Source: an uncultured Solirubrobacteraceae bacterium (GTDB lineage Bacteria > Actinomycetota > Thermoleophilia > Solirubrobacterales > Solirubrobacteraceae). From it: a stretch of DNA of 5,840 bases. The position numbers and the translations under genes are program-made. Positions 1 to 5,840 of this stretch are shown one piece after another (position 1 is the first letter of the stretch; each line of letters starts with the position of its first letter). The notes beneath the pieces were generated by a model that worked only from the letters and a program-made list of their open reading frames with translations, was not told the DNA's origin and searched no databases. The DNA lies in assembly GCA_902806215.1 (NCBI GenBank), contig CADCVT010000485.1, forward strand, positions 1-5,840, given 5' to 3'.

Positions 1-1
1 G

Positions 2-565
2 AAGGTCGGCAACAAGGACCAGGCCGATCGCGACTTCGACGGCGTGGGCGACGCCTGCGACGAGGAGACGACCGTCCCCGCCTCGAGGTCGAGCGACTCG
101 GTCGTCGGGAGCGCGCCGACGCCGGCGTCGCCGTCGGGTCCCGGCACGAGCGGTTCTGGCGGCGGCTCGGCCGGCGGCGGCTCGTCGTCCGGCGGGCCGG
201 CGGCGCGTCCGTCGCTCACCGTCTTCAGCTTCCCCCGCCGGCGCCGCGTCGCAGAGATCCGCGAGGGCCTCGCGGTGCCCGTCCGCTGCTCGGCCGCGTG
301 CTCGGTGGTCGGCGAGATCGTCGTCAGCCGGAAGACCGCCAAGCGGATGCGGCTCCGCACGACGCGTCCGGCGATCGTGATCGGGCGCGGGACCGCGGGG
401 CTGGCAACGAGCGGCCGGACGTTCGTCTTCGTCCGCGTCCCGCCCGCGGGCCTGAAGGGCGTTGCCCGAGCCCGCCGCGTCGACGCGACGCTGCGGCTCG
501 TCGTGGCCGACCGCGACGGCGGCAGCCGCTCGGTCGTCCAGCGCCGCGTGCTGATCCGGCGCTAA
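2..565 (+). CDS. Secreted thrombospondin type 3 repeat protein, C-terminal part (5' end outside window)
   Basis: The frame is open from the first full codon, so the gene begins upstream; 187 residues are visible, ending at TAA 563-565. Visible residues 4-20 read NKDQADRDFDGVGDACD, which fits the thrombospondin type 3 pattern (N-x-D-Q-x-D-x-D-x-D-G-x-G-D-x-C-D), a calcium-binding repeat that normally occurs in tandem, so more copies probably lie upstream. Residues 22-70 form a Ser/Gly/Pro linker. Residues 71-187 form a basic, beta-strand-rich module with a close Cys pair (C96, C100) and an arginine-rich end (RRVLIRR). Modules like this are, from memory, common at the C-termini of exported proteins in Thermoleophilia. 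A GTG at 44 could serve as a start, but it falls inside the repeat and would remove its first half, so it is unlikely. The partner, ligand and exact role are unknown. Export is inferred, since the signal peptide would lie outside the window. The stop overlaps that of the convergent gene. Confidence 0.85.
   Translation, partial: KVGNKDQADRDFDGVGDACDEETTVPASRSSDSVVGSAPTPASPSGPGTSGSGGGSAGGGSSSGGPAARPSLTVFSFPRRRRVAEIREGLAVPVRCSAACSVVGEIVVSRKTAKRMRLRTTRPAIVIGRGTAGLATSGRTFVFVRVPPAGLKGVARARRVDATLRLVVADRDGGSRSVVQRRVLIRR
3..61 (+). repeat. Thrombospondin type 3 calcium-binding repeat (protein level, last copy)
   Basis: Translated in the frame of the partial gene, this stretch carries regularly spaced Asp residues (D6, D9, D11, D13, D17, D20), a Gly pair at 14 and 16, and a Cys at 19. 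That is the spacing of a TSP3 calcium-binding loop. It is followed directly by the low-complexity linker, so it is the last repeat of whatever array lies upstream. Confidence 0.8.
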
Positions 566-570
566 CGCCG
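557..570. other. Small perfect hairpin whose loop is the overlapping stop codons
   Basis: CGGCG (557-561) and CGCCG (566-570) are perfect reverse complements, separated by CTAA (562-565). These four bases contain the TAA of the + strand gene and, on the other strand, the TAG of the converging gene. No T-run follows on either strand, so this does not qualify as an intrinsic terminator. In such GC-rich DNA a 5-bp stem may also be chance. Confidence 0.35.
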
Positions 571-1695
571 TAGCGCGATCGTCATCCGGCGTGCGCGGCT
601 CGTGTTGCCCGCGGCGTCGACCGCCGAGAGCGTCAGCTGCACGCGCGGCTTGCGACGGCGGCGCAGGTCGGCGAGGGCTCGCCGGACGTGGGTCTTCGTC
701 AGCGTCAGCGTGAGCAGCGCGCCGCCACCGTCGACCTCCACCCGCGCGGTCCGGGGCCGGATCTGCGCGTTGATGCCGCCCGCGTCGACGAAGCCGGTGA
801 CGTTGACCAGCGACCGCTCGCTCGCTGTGACGGCGATCGTGATGCGGCGCCGGCGGGAGGTGATGCGCTGGAGTGTCGATCCGCCCGCCTGGACGACCGG
901 GCGCACGTCGTCCTCGACGGCACGGGCGCCGCCGCCCACGACGCTCCCGCTCGACGAGCCCGTCGTGCTGCCGGGCTCGCCGCCGGCCGGTGGAGCGACC
1001 TGGGCGCGGCCCTCGCTCTCGCAGTTGACGAGCCGGTCGAACTGATCGGCGTTGACGGTGTCGGTGCCGGGCCCGCAGTCGATCGTGTCGCCGACGCCGT
1101 CGGCGGCGATGATCGCGTCGTCGCCCGCTCCGGCGTCGACGACGTCGGCGCCGTTGGCGCCGTCCAGCCGGTCCTTGCCGTCGCCGGCCACGAGCCGGTC
1201 GTCGCCGTCGCCGCCGTTCAGGGCGTCGTCGCCCGCGCCGCTGTCGAGCGTGTCGTTGCCCTGCCCGCCGCTGAGCGCGTCGGCGGCGGCGGCGCGGCGC
1301 AGGTCGTCGGCGCCCTCCTGCCCGTCGATCGTCACCGGGAGATCGTCGCGCGCGTAGGTGACGCGGTCCTCGTTGGGCCCGATCGCGATCGTGGCCCGGT
1401 CGTAACCCGAGCGCTCGCACGTGACCTCGACCGGGTTGCCGGCGCTGTTGAGCCGGCCCGGCGAGCACTCGCGCACCGGGTACTGGAAGCCGTAGGGATC
1501 GGCCTCGTCGACGATGTGCACGCGGCCGCGCGAGTCGCTGTCGACGGTCATCGCGTTCGACACGCCCGCGTCGTCGTTGCGGACGTACAGCACGCCGCCC
1601 GCGATGGTGACCTTCGTGTCCGCCGCCGCGGGCGCGGCGACGGACAGCAGAGCGCCGCTCACGCCGGCGGCGAGGAGCAGCGCCCTTACGGTCAC
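562..1695 (-). CDS. Secreted RTX-like (hemolysin-type) calcium-binding repeat protein
   Basis: The product has 377 residues. Residues 1-25 look like a Sec signal peptide: R4, then a hydrophobic run, then AAA just before D26. Residues 26-140 form a beta-rich region with two Cys (C78, C93). Residues 143-206 contain seven glycine/aspartate-rich nonads such as GGQGNDTLD, SGAGDDALN and GGDGDDRLV. These match the RTX consensus GGxGxDxUx, which binds calcium in a beta-roll. A capping segment with C207 and C225 follows. Next come a Gly/Ser linker (about 235-257) and a basic C-terminal module (about 265-377) ending in MTIALRR. The array is short compared with RTX toxins, and no toxin, protease or lipase domain is visible, so a structural or surface role is more likely than a lytic one. 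The GTG start lies four bases after the stop of the propeller gene, indicating an operon with probable translational coupling; only a weak GGCGAAG-like site precedes it. Confidence 0.85.
   Translation of the reverse strand: MTVRALLLAAGVSGALLSVAAPAAADTKVTIAGGVLYVRNDDAGVSNAMTVDSDSRGRVHIVDEADPYGFQYPVRECSPGRLNSAGNPVEVTCERSGYDRATIAIGPNEDRVTYARDDLPVTIDGQEGADDLRRAAAADALSGGQGNDTLDSGAGDDALNGGDGDDRLVAGDGKDRLDGANGADVVDAGAGDDAIIAADGVGDTIDCGPGTDTVNADQFDRLVNCESEGRAQVAPPAGGEPGSTTGSSSGSVVGGGARAVEDDVRPVVQAGGSTLQRITSRRRRITIAVTASERSLVNVTGFVDAGGINAQIRPRTARVEVDGGGALLTLTLTKTHVRRALADLRRRRKPRVQLTLSAVDAAGNTSRARRMTIALRR
1078..1269 (-). repeat. RTX-type nonapeptide repeat array (seven units)
   Basis: This stretch encodes residues 143-206 of the calcium-binding protein. 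Six nine-residue units and a last ten-residue one each carry a G-x-G-x-D-like core. The first three are the closest to consensus (GNDTL, GDDAL, GDDRL). The later ones are degenerate (GKDRL, GADVV, GDDAI, GVGDTI). The repetition is at protein level; the 27-bp DNA units have diverged and lack spacers, so this is not a CRISPR array. Confidence 0.85.
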
Positions 1696-1699
1696 GGGC

Positions 1700-3421
1700 C
1701 TACTTCGCCAGCGCGTAGATCGTGTGCGGCTGCGAGAGCGACATGCCCGGCGTCGCCTTCACGGTCAGCCGGCCGCGCTTGACCACGCGCTTCGTGCCGC
1801 GCTTGAGCGTCCAGCGGTACGCGCCCGGGACGGCCGCGCCGTTGACGCTGATCGTCGTCGTACGGGAGCGCTTGGCGCCCTTCTTCTTGAAGCGGACCGT
1901 GCTCCCGACCTTCTTGCCGTTCGCGTTGTAGAAGGTCAGGTTGAACGTGCTGCGCTTCGTGCGCGAGAGGCCCTTCATCTTGATCGTGAAGCGGATGCGG
2001 CCGATCGCGCGGCCGAAGCCGGCGCCCGATTCGCCCTTGGCCGAGTCGCCGCCGGAGCCCGACGTGCCGGGTGCGTTCTTCGGGGCGGGCAGCTGACCGC
2101 CGTCGCGTGACACACCGTCCAGCGGGACGTACGGCATGCCCTGCCACTGCGAGCGCTGGATCTCGGCGGGACCGGCGGTCGTCGGCCACTTCGCGGCGCC
2201 CTCACCCGTGTAGCGCAGGATGTCGAGGCCGCGGTCCATGTCGGTCGCGAAGATGTAGCCGCGATGGGGCTTGGCCGACCAGTAGATGGTCGGCTTGTCG
2301 GCCACGAACGAGCCGAGCTCCTTCACGTTGCCCGGGTCGGAGTGATCGAGGACCTTCGCGCCGAGCGTGTAGTAGGCCTGCACCAGGCGGTTCTCCTTGG
2401 GCGCGGGCCAGAACACGTGCGCCGTGCAGGTGTCCTCCGTCCGCGTGGGGGCCGGAGCGAACGATCCCATCGGCGCGGCGCCGTTGTTCGCGAACGTCCC
2501 GTCCTTCGCGGCCTCGTAGAAGTGCGTGGCGCCGACGTCGGCCGCGGCGGGGCCGGGGCCTCCGCCATGGCCGCACATCGCGCCGGCCGGCGGTCCGGCA
2601 TCGACGGCGGACTCGTCGACGACGATGATCTGAGAGCGATCGAAGTTCGGCTGCGCCTGATGCGAGATCGTCATCTCGGGCGAGGTGATCCGCTGCAGCT
2701 GCTTGGCGTTGAGCGGGTCGGTCACGTCGAAGACGTCGGTGGTGTGGACCGACGCGGCGTAGAGCAGGCTCTTGCCGTCGGGGCGGTGGTCGACGAAGGA
2801 GTCGTGCGCGACGGCCTGGACCCCCTGCGTGAACTGGATGTCGGCCTTGTGGACCGGCTTGGCGGGGTTGCTCACGTCGAAGACGCGGATGCGCTGCTTT
2901 CGCTGCGGATAGAACGCGGCGGTCTGCGGGTTGAGGTAGAGCCACTTGCCGTCGAGCGTGACGGTGTGGGTGTAGTCGCCGTAGATCCCGAACGGATCGG
3001 CGGCATCCTCGAGATCGATCTTCGCGATCATGCGCGGATTGGTCTTGTCGCTGATGTCGTAGATCGTCGCGGCGGTGCCGGCCTCCTTGCAGGGGCCCTT
3101 GGCCGGCGCGTGCGCGGTCGCGCGGACGGCGATCTTCGCGTCGGGCGAGAGGTCGATGTCGCCACCCGAGCCGGTGCACTTGTGCTCGCCGACCGTCCTC
3201 GGCTTGGTCGGATCGGAGATGTTGACGATGTCGAAGCCGTCGTCGTAGTCGACGTAGGCGTAGTCGCCCGCCAGCTCGAGCTCGTTCTTCTGCGAGTCGT
3301 CGATCTCGAGCGTGGAGACGGGGACGATGTTCTTGCCGGTGCCGGCGAGGGGCGCGCCGAGCGCGGTGCCTGCCAGGGTGAGCGCGAGCGCCAGGGCGCC
3401 GAGCAGGATGCGGGAGGTCAT
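1700..3421 (-). CDS. Secreted LVIVD-repeat (beta-propeller-like) protein with basic C-terminal module
   Basis: The product has 573 residues. Residues 1-23 form a signal peptide (R4, a long Leu/Ala core, ending ALGA before P24). Residues about 30-410 hold recurring blades with the LVIVD-family pattern 'aYVa...gfdIvDiSDPtkPr'. Clear copies are YAYVDYDDGFDIVNISDPTK (54-73), TIYDISDKTNPR (119-130), IRVFDVSNPAKPV (178-190) and DVFDVTDPLNAK (229-240). Weaker ones lie at about 355-372 and 388-404 (GYIFATDMDRGLDIL). Four Cys (82, 111, 283, 332) could form disulfides after export. A Pro/Gly/Ser linker (about 443-467) leads to a Lys/Arg-rich beta module (about 472-556). LVIVD proteins are poorly characterised extracellular or envelope proteins, and no catalytic site is recognised. 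The ATG start at 3419-3421 is preceded only by a weak GACGAG motif. It is the first gene of a two-gene operon and is divergent from the monooxygenase gene. Confidence 0.88.
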   Translation of the reverse strand: MTSRILLGALALALTLAGTALGAPLAGTGKNIVPVSTLEIDDSQKNELELAGDYAYVDYDDGFDIVNISDPTKPRTVGEHKCTGSGGDIDLSPDAKIAVRATAHAPAKGPCKEAGTAATIYDISDKTNPRMIAKIDLEDAADPFGIYGDYTHTVTLDGKWLYLNPQTAAFYPQRKQRIRVFDVSNPAKPVHKADIQFTQGVQAVAHDSFVDHRPDGKSLLYAASVHTTDVFDVTDPLNAKQLQRITSPEMTISHQAQPNFDRSQIIVVDESAVDAGPPAGAMCGHGGGPGPAAADVGATHFYEAAKDGTFANNGAAPMGSFAPAPTRTEDTCTAHVFWPAPKENRLVQAYYTLGAKVLDHSDPGNVKELGSFVADKPTIYWSAKPHRGYIFATDMDRGLDILRYTGEGAAKWPTTAGPAEIQRSQWQGMPYVPLDGVSRDGGQLPAPKNAPGTSGSGGDSAKGESGAGFGRAIGRIRFTIKMKGLSRTKRSTFNLTFYNANGKKVGSTVRFKKKGAKRSRTTTISVNGAAVPGAYRWTLKRGTKRVVKRGRLTVKATPGMSLSQPHTIYALAK

Positions 3422-3466
3422 GTCTCGTCAACGACCGTGCACCGAAATACTGTCGGTCCCGGCAGA

Positions 3467-3482
3467 AGTTGTGTGTGCAACT
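3467..3482. promoter_or_regulatory. Inverted repeat AGTTG-N6-CAACT, putative operator
   Basis: AGTTG (3467-3471) and CAACT (3478-3482) are perfect reverse complements around a TGTGTG centre. The repeat lies over the candidate -35 (3469-3474) and the start of the promoter spacer, where a bound dimeric repressor of MarR or TetR type would block polymerase. Size and placement fit such regulators, but no regulator gene is in the window and the arms are only 5 bp, so the role is inferred. Confidence 0.45.
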
Positions 3483-3496
3483 ACATGCGATAGACT
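3469..3496 (+). promoter_or_regulatory. Promoter of the monooxygenase gene, apparently leaderless
   Basis: A -10 hexamer TAGACT (3491-3496) fits TAnnnT, with a partial -35 TTGTGT (3469-3474) 16 bases upstream. Transcription usually begins six to eight bases after the -10, which here coincides with the A of the ATG at 3503. The mRNA would then lack a 5' leader, a common arrangement in actinobacteria. The AGGA at 3498-3501 sits too close to the ATG to act as a normal Shine-Dalgarno, which agrees with leaderless initiation. Confidence 0.6.
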
Positions 3497-3502
3497 CAGG
3501 AC

Positions 3503-4498
3503 ATGGAACTCGGCCTGTACACCTTCGCGGAGCTGACGGATCCGTCCGTCACCCCGGCGCGCCGGTTGCGCGACCTCGTCGAGGAGATCGAGCTCGCCGA
3601 CGAGGTCGGCCTCGACGTCTTCGGCCTCGGCGAGCACCACCGGCCCGACTTCGCCGTCTCGTCGCCCGCCGTGGCCCTCGCGGCCGGCGCCGAGCGCACC
3701 TCGAACATCCGCCTGACCAGCGCGGTCACCGTCCTCAGCTCCGACGACCCGGTCCGCGTCTTCCAGCAGTTCGCGACGCTCGACCTGCTGTCGGGCGGGC
3801 GGGCCGAGATCATGGCCGGCCGGGGCTCGTTCATCGAGTCGTTCCCGCTGTTCGGCCTGGACCTCGACGACTACGACCGCCTGTTCTCCGAGAAGCTCGA
3901 GCGGCTGCTCGCGGTCCGCGCGGGCGAGGTCCCCGGCGTGTACCCGCGGCCGCTCCAGGACCCGATCCCGGTGTGGATCGCCGTCGGCGGCACGCCGCAG
4001 TCGGTGGTGCGCGCCGGCGTCCTCGGCCTCCTGGTGGCGCTCGCCATCATCGGCGGCGCGCCGGCGCGCTTCGCGCCGATGGCCGACCTGCACCGCCGCG
4101 CAGCGGCCGAGTCCGGGCACGAGCGGCTGCCGCTGTCGATCAACTCGCACGGGTTCGTGGCCGAGACCTCGCAGGCCGCGCGCGACATCGCCGCCGCGCC
4201 GACGATCCAGGCGATGAACAAGATCGGCCGCGAGCGTGGCTGGTCGGCGATGACGCGCGAGCAGTTCGACGCCTCGACGGCGCTCGAGGGCGCGAACCTC
4301 GTCGGCTCCCCCCAGGAGGTCGCCGAGAAGATCCTCTGGCAGCACGACATCTTCGGCCACGACCGGTTCCTCATCCAGTTCAGCGTCGGGACGGTCCCGC
4401 ACGACAAGCTCATGCGGTCGATCGAGCTGTTCGGGACGGAGGTCGCGCCGATCGTTCGCGCCGAATTGGCGCGACGAGCAGCCCAAACAGCCGCGTAG
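3503..4498 (+). CDS. Luciferase-like flavin-dependent monooxygenase (LLM class oxidoreductase)
   Basis: The product is a 331-residue cytoplasmic protein of the bacterial luciferase-like TIM-barrel family. Members use reduced FMN or F420 to oxidise organic substrates. Recognisable blocks in order are MELGLYTFAE (1-10); the strand and loop VFGLGEHHRPDFAVSSPAV (39-57); RLTSAVTVLSSDDPVRVFQQ (70-89); SGGRAEIMAGRGSFIESFPL (97-116); VYPRPLQDPIPVWIAVGGTP (146-165); LALAIIGG; INSHGF; and near the C-terminus GSPQEVAEKI, FGHDRF, SVGTVPHDK and ELFGTEVAP. The pattern matches the LLM subgroup of Agrobacterium Atu2307 (recalled, not searched). Compared with remembered relatives, the segment between LLAVR (135-139) and GVYPRP (145-150) is roughly 15 residues short, and the stretch around residues 235-245 (AARDIAAAPTI) is atypical. 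The substrate cannot be predicted. The gene is monocistronic by context: divergent upstream, with a 140-base gap downstream. Confidence 0.93.
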   Translation: MELGLYTFAELTDPSVTPARRLRDLVEEIELADEVGLDVFGLGEHHRPDFAVSSPAVALAAGAERTSNIRLTSAVTVLSSDDPVRVFQQFATLDLLSGGRAEIMAGRGSFIESFPLFGLDLDDYDRLFSEKLERLLAVRAGEVPGVYPRPLQDPIPVWIAVGGTPQSVVRAGVLGLLVALAIIGGAPARFAPMADLHRRAAAESGHERLPLSINSHGFVAETSQAARDIAAAPTIQAMNKIGRERGWSAMTREQFDASTALEGANLVGSPQEVAEKILWQHDIFGHDRFLIQFSVGTVPHDKLMRSIELFGTEVAPIVRAELARRAAQTAA

Positions 4499-4501
4499 CG
4501 C

Positions 4502-4507
4502 TATCCT
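4502..4507 (+). promoter_or_regulatory. Candidate -10 box for the helicase transcript
   Basis: TATCCT fits TAnnnT and lies just past the monooxygenase stop. No good -35 is seen 16-18 bases upstream. If used, transcription would begin near 4513, giving a leader of about 125 bases that holds all three hairpins described for this region. Confidence 0.35.
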
Positions 4508-4509
4508 CT

Positions 4510-4587
4510 GTGGTGCGTCCGGCCTCTTCGCCGACGCGAGGCAGCTTGCTTGGGTCCCGCCCCCGTGGCGGTTCGGGTCAGCCGTAG
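4510..4587 (+). CDS. Possible short leader peptide upstream of the helicase (25 codons)
   Basis: A GTG-GTG pair (4510-4515) opens a frame that ends at TAG 4585-4587. The encoded peptide begins VVRPASSPTRG and is rich in Ser, Pro, Gly and Arg. The second GTG lies exactly where transcription from the candidate -10 at 4502-4507 would start, so it could be translated as a leaderless frame, and its stop falls in the loop of the middle hairpin. No Shine-Dalgarno precedes it. Short frames of this size are expected by chance in GC-rich DNA, so this is tentative. Confidence 0.2.
   Translation: MVRPASSPTRGSLLGSRPRGGSGQP
4522..4542 (+). promoter_or_regulatory. Leader hairpin 1
   Basis: GCCTC (4522-4526) pairs perfectly with GAGGC (4538-4542). 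Inside, after a small internal loop, CG (4529-4530) pairs with CG (4535-4536) around a CCGA tetraloop. It is the weakest of the three stems in the helicase leader. Confidence 0.45.
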
Positions 4588-4598
4588 CCTCCCGAACC
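4570..4598 (+). promoter_or_regulatory. Leader hairpin 2 (8-bp perfect stem)
   Basis: GGTTCGGG (4570-4577) and CCCGAACC (4591-4598) are perfect reverse complements around a 13-base loop (4578-4590). After one mismatch the stem can continue with G4567-G4568 against C4600-C4601. An alternative stem, CCGCC (4557-4561) with GGCGG (4567-4571), overlaps the 5' arm and would compete with it, which could allow switching. There is no T-run, so it is not a standard terminator for the upstream gene. Confidence 0.55.
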
Positions 4599-4604
4599 AC
4601 CCCC

Positions 4605-4622
4605 GCGGCGACCACTCGCCGC
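4605..4622 (+). promoter_or_regulatory. Leader hairpin 3, abutting the Shine-Dalgarno
   Basis: GCGGCGA (4605-4611) pairs perfectly with TCGCCGC (4616-4622) around a CCAC tetraloop. The ribosome-binding sequence AAGGAG starts at the very next base. A stable stem touching the ribosome-binding site can affect helicase translation, and an RNA helicase could plausibly unwind it and so regulate its own synthesis. That role is inferred. Confidence 0.55.
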
Positions 4623-4628
4623 AAGGAG
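4623..4628 (+). promoter_or_regulatory. Shine-Dalgarno AAGGAG that fixes the TTG start of the helicase
   Basis: AAGGAG ends ten bases before TTG 4639-4641. The helicase frame is closed upstream by TAG at 4585-4587, and the codons between contain no ATG or GTG, so TTG is the only reasonable start. Confidence 0.8.
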
Positions 4629-4638
4629 TCTCAGAGTC

Positions 4639-5840
<1,202 letters not shown>

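Larger units (their letters stand above)
3422..3502. promoter_or_regulatory. Divergent intergenic region between propeller operon and monooxygenase
   Basis: These 81 bases separate two divergent starts and are less GC-rich than the flanking genes. They must carry the upstream signals for both directions unless the operon starts elsewhere. The rightward promoter and the inverted repeat are listed separately. On the - strand only a loose -10-like TATTTC (3444-3449) is visible, without a -35 at proper distance, so the leftward promoter is not located with confidence. Confidence 0.5.

Noticed and set aside
1078..1269. CRISPR-like or tandem DNA repeat array
   Set aside because: The period is 27 bases without spacers, the DNA copies are diverged, and the pattern is explained by RTX nonapeptides in a coding frame.
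688..1782. Long open frame on the + strand opposite the RTX-repeat gene
   Set aside because: Its translation is Val/Ala/Arg/Asp-rich and without any family motif. It mirrors the codon bias of the real - strand gene, which has a signal peptide and RTX repeats.
2202..3493. Open frames of about 409 codons on both strands overlapping the propeller gene
   Set aside because: Their products are Arg- or Val-rich low-complexity sequences. Only the frame 3421-1700 gives a signal peptide and LVIVD blades. These are GC-bias artefacts.
4570..4598. Rho-independent terminator of the monooxygenase gene
   Set aside because: The stem is good, but no T-run follows and the hairpin lies about 70 bases past the stop, close to the helicase start. 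A leader structure fits better.
3428..4624. 398-codon open frame on the - strand opposite the monooxygenase, and a 372-codon frame on the + strand in another phase
   Set aside because: Both give Arg/Ala/Asp-rich sequences with no recognisable motif, while the overlapping frame 3503-4498 is a clear LLM enzyme.
4588..4630. Sequestration of the helicase Shine-Dalgarno by CTCC at 4589-4592
   Set aside because: Only four bases pair with GGAG and neither side can be extended, so it is not supported as a real switch.

Overview
The window is very GC-rich, with G or C at most third codon positions. It encodes secreted calcium-binding repeat proteins whose C-terminal ends are short, basic beta-rich modules finishing in RR. 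This style, together with the apparently leaderless TAnnnT promoter, suggests a high-GC actinobacterium, most likely of the Thermoleophilia (Solirubrobacter/Conexibacter/Patulibacter type). The assignment rests on protein style and is an inference; the window holds no rRNA or other taxonomic marker.

Layout. (1) Positions 2-565, + strand: the 3' end of a gene for a secreted protein, with one thrombospondin type 3 repeat at the window edge, a Gly/Ser/Pro linker and a basic C-terminal module. (2) Positions 3421-562, - strand: a two-gene operon. An LVIVD-type beta-propeller protein comes first. Four bases after its stop comes a small secreted protein with RTX-like (hemolysin-type) calcium-binding nonapeptide repeats. 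The second gene converges on gene 1, and the two stop codons overlap in the four bases CTAA. (3) Positions 3422-3502: an 81-base divergent intergenic region with a good leaderless promoter for the next gene and an inverted repeat over its -35 region. (4) Positions 3503-4498, + strand: a luciferase-like flavin-dependent monooxygenase (LLM family) that appears to lack a loop usual in its relatives. (5) Positions 4499-4638: a 140-base leader with three perfect-arm hairpins, a short open frame and a strong Shine-Dalgarno. (6) Position 4639 to the window end, + strand: a DEAD-box RNA helicase starting at TTG, with all core motifs present and its Gly/Arg/Asn-rich tail cut off by the window edge.

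How the parts fit. The first three genes look like an envelope or extracellular group: each visible product has a repeat or propeller region, and each ends in a basic beta-rich module after a flexible linker. No sortase motif or C-terminal membrane anchor is visible. The LLM enzyme and the helicase look like independent cytoplasmic functions. No complete new multi-gene system is evident. The most promising undescribed element is the structured leader of the helicase gene; next are the operator-like repeat at the monooxygenase promoter and the shared architecture of the three secreted proteins.
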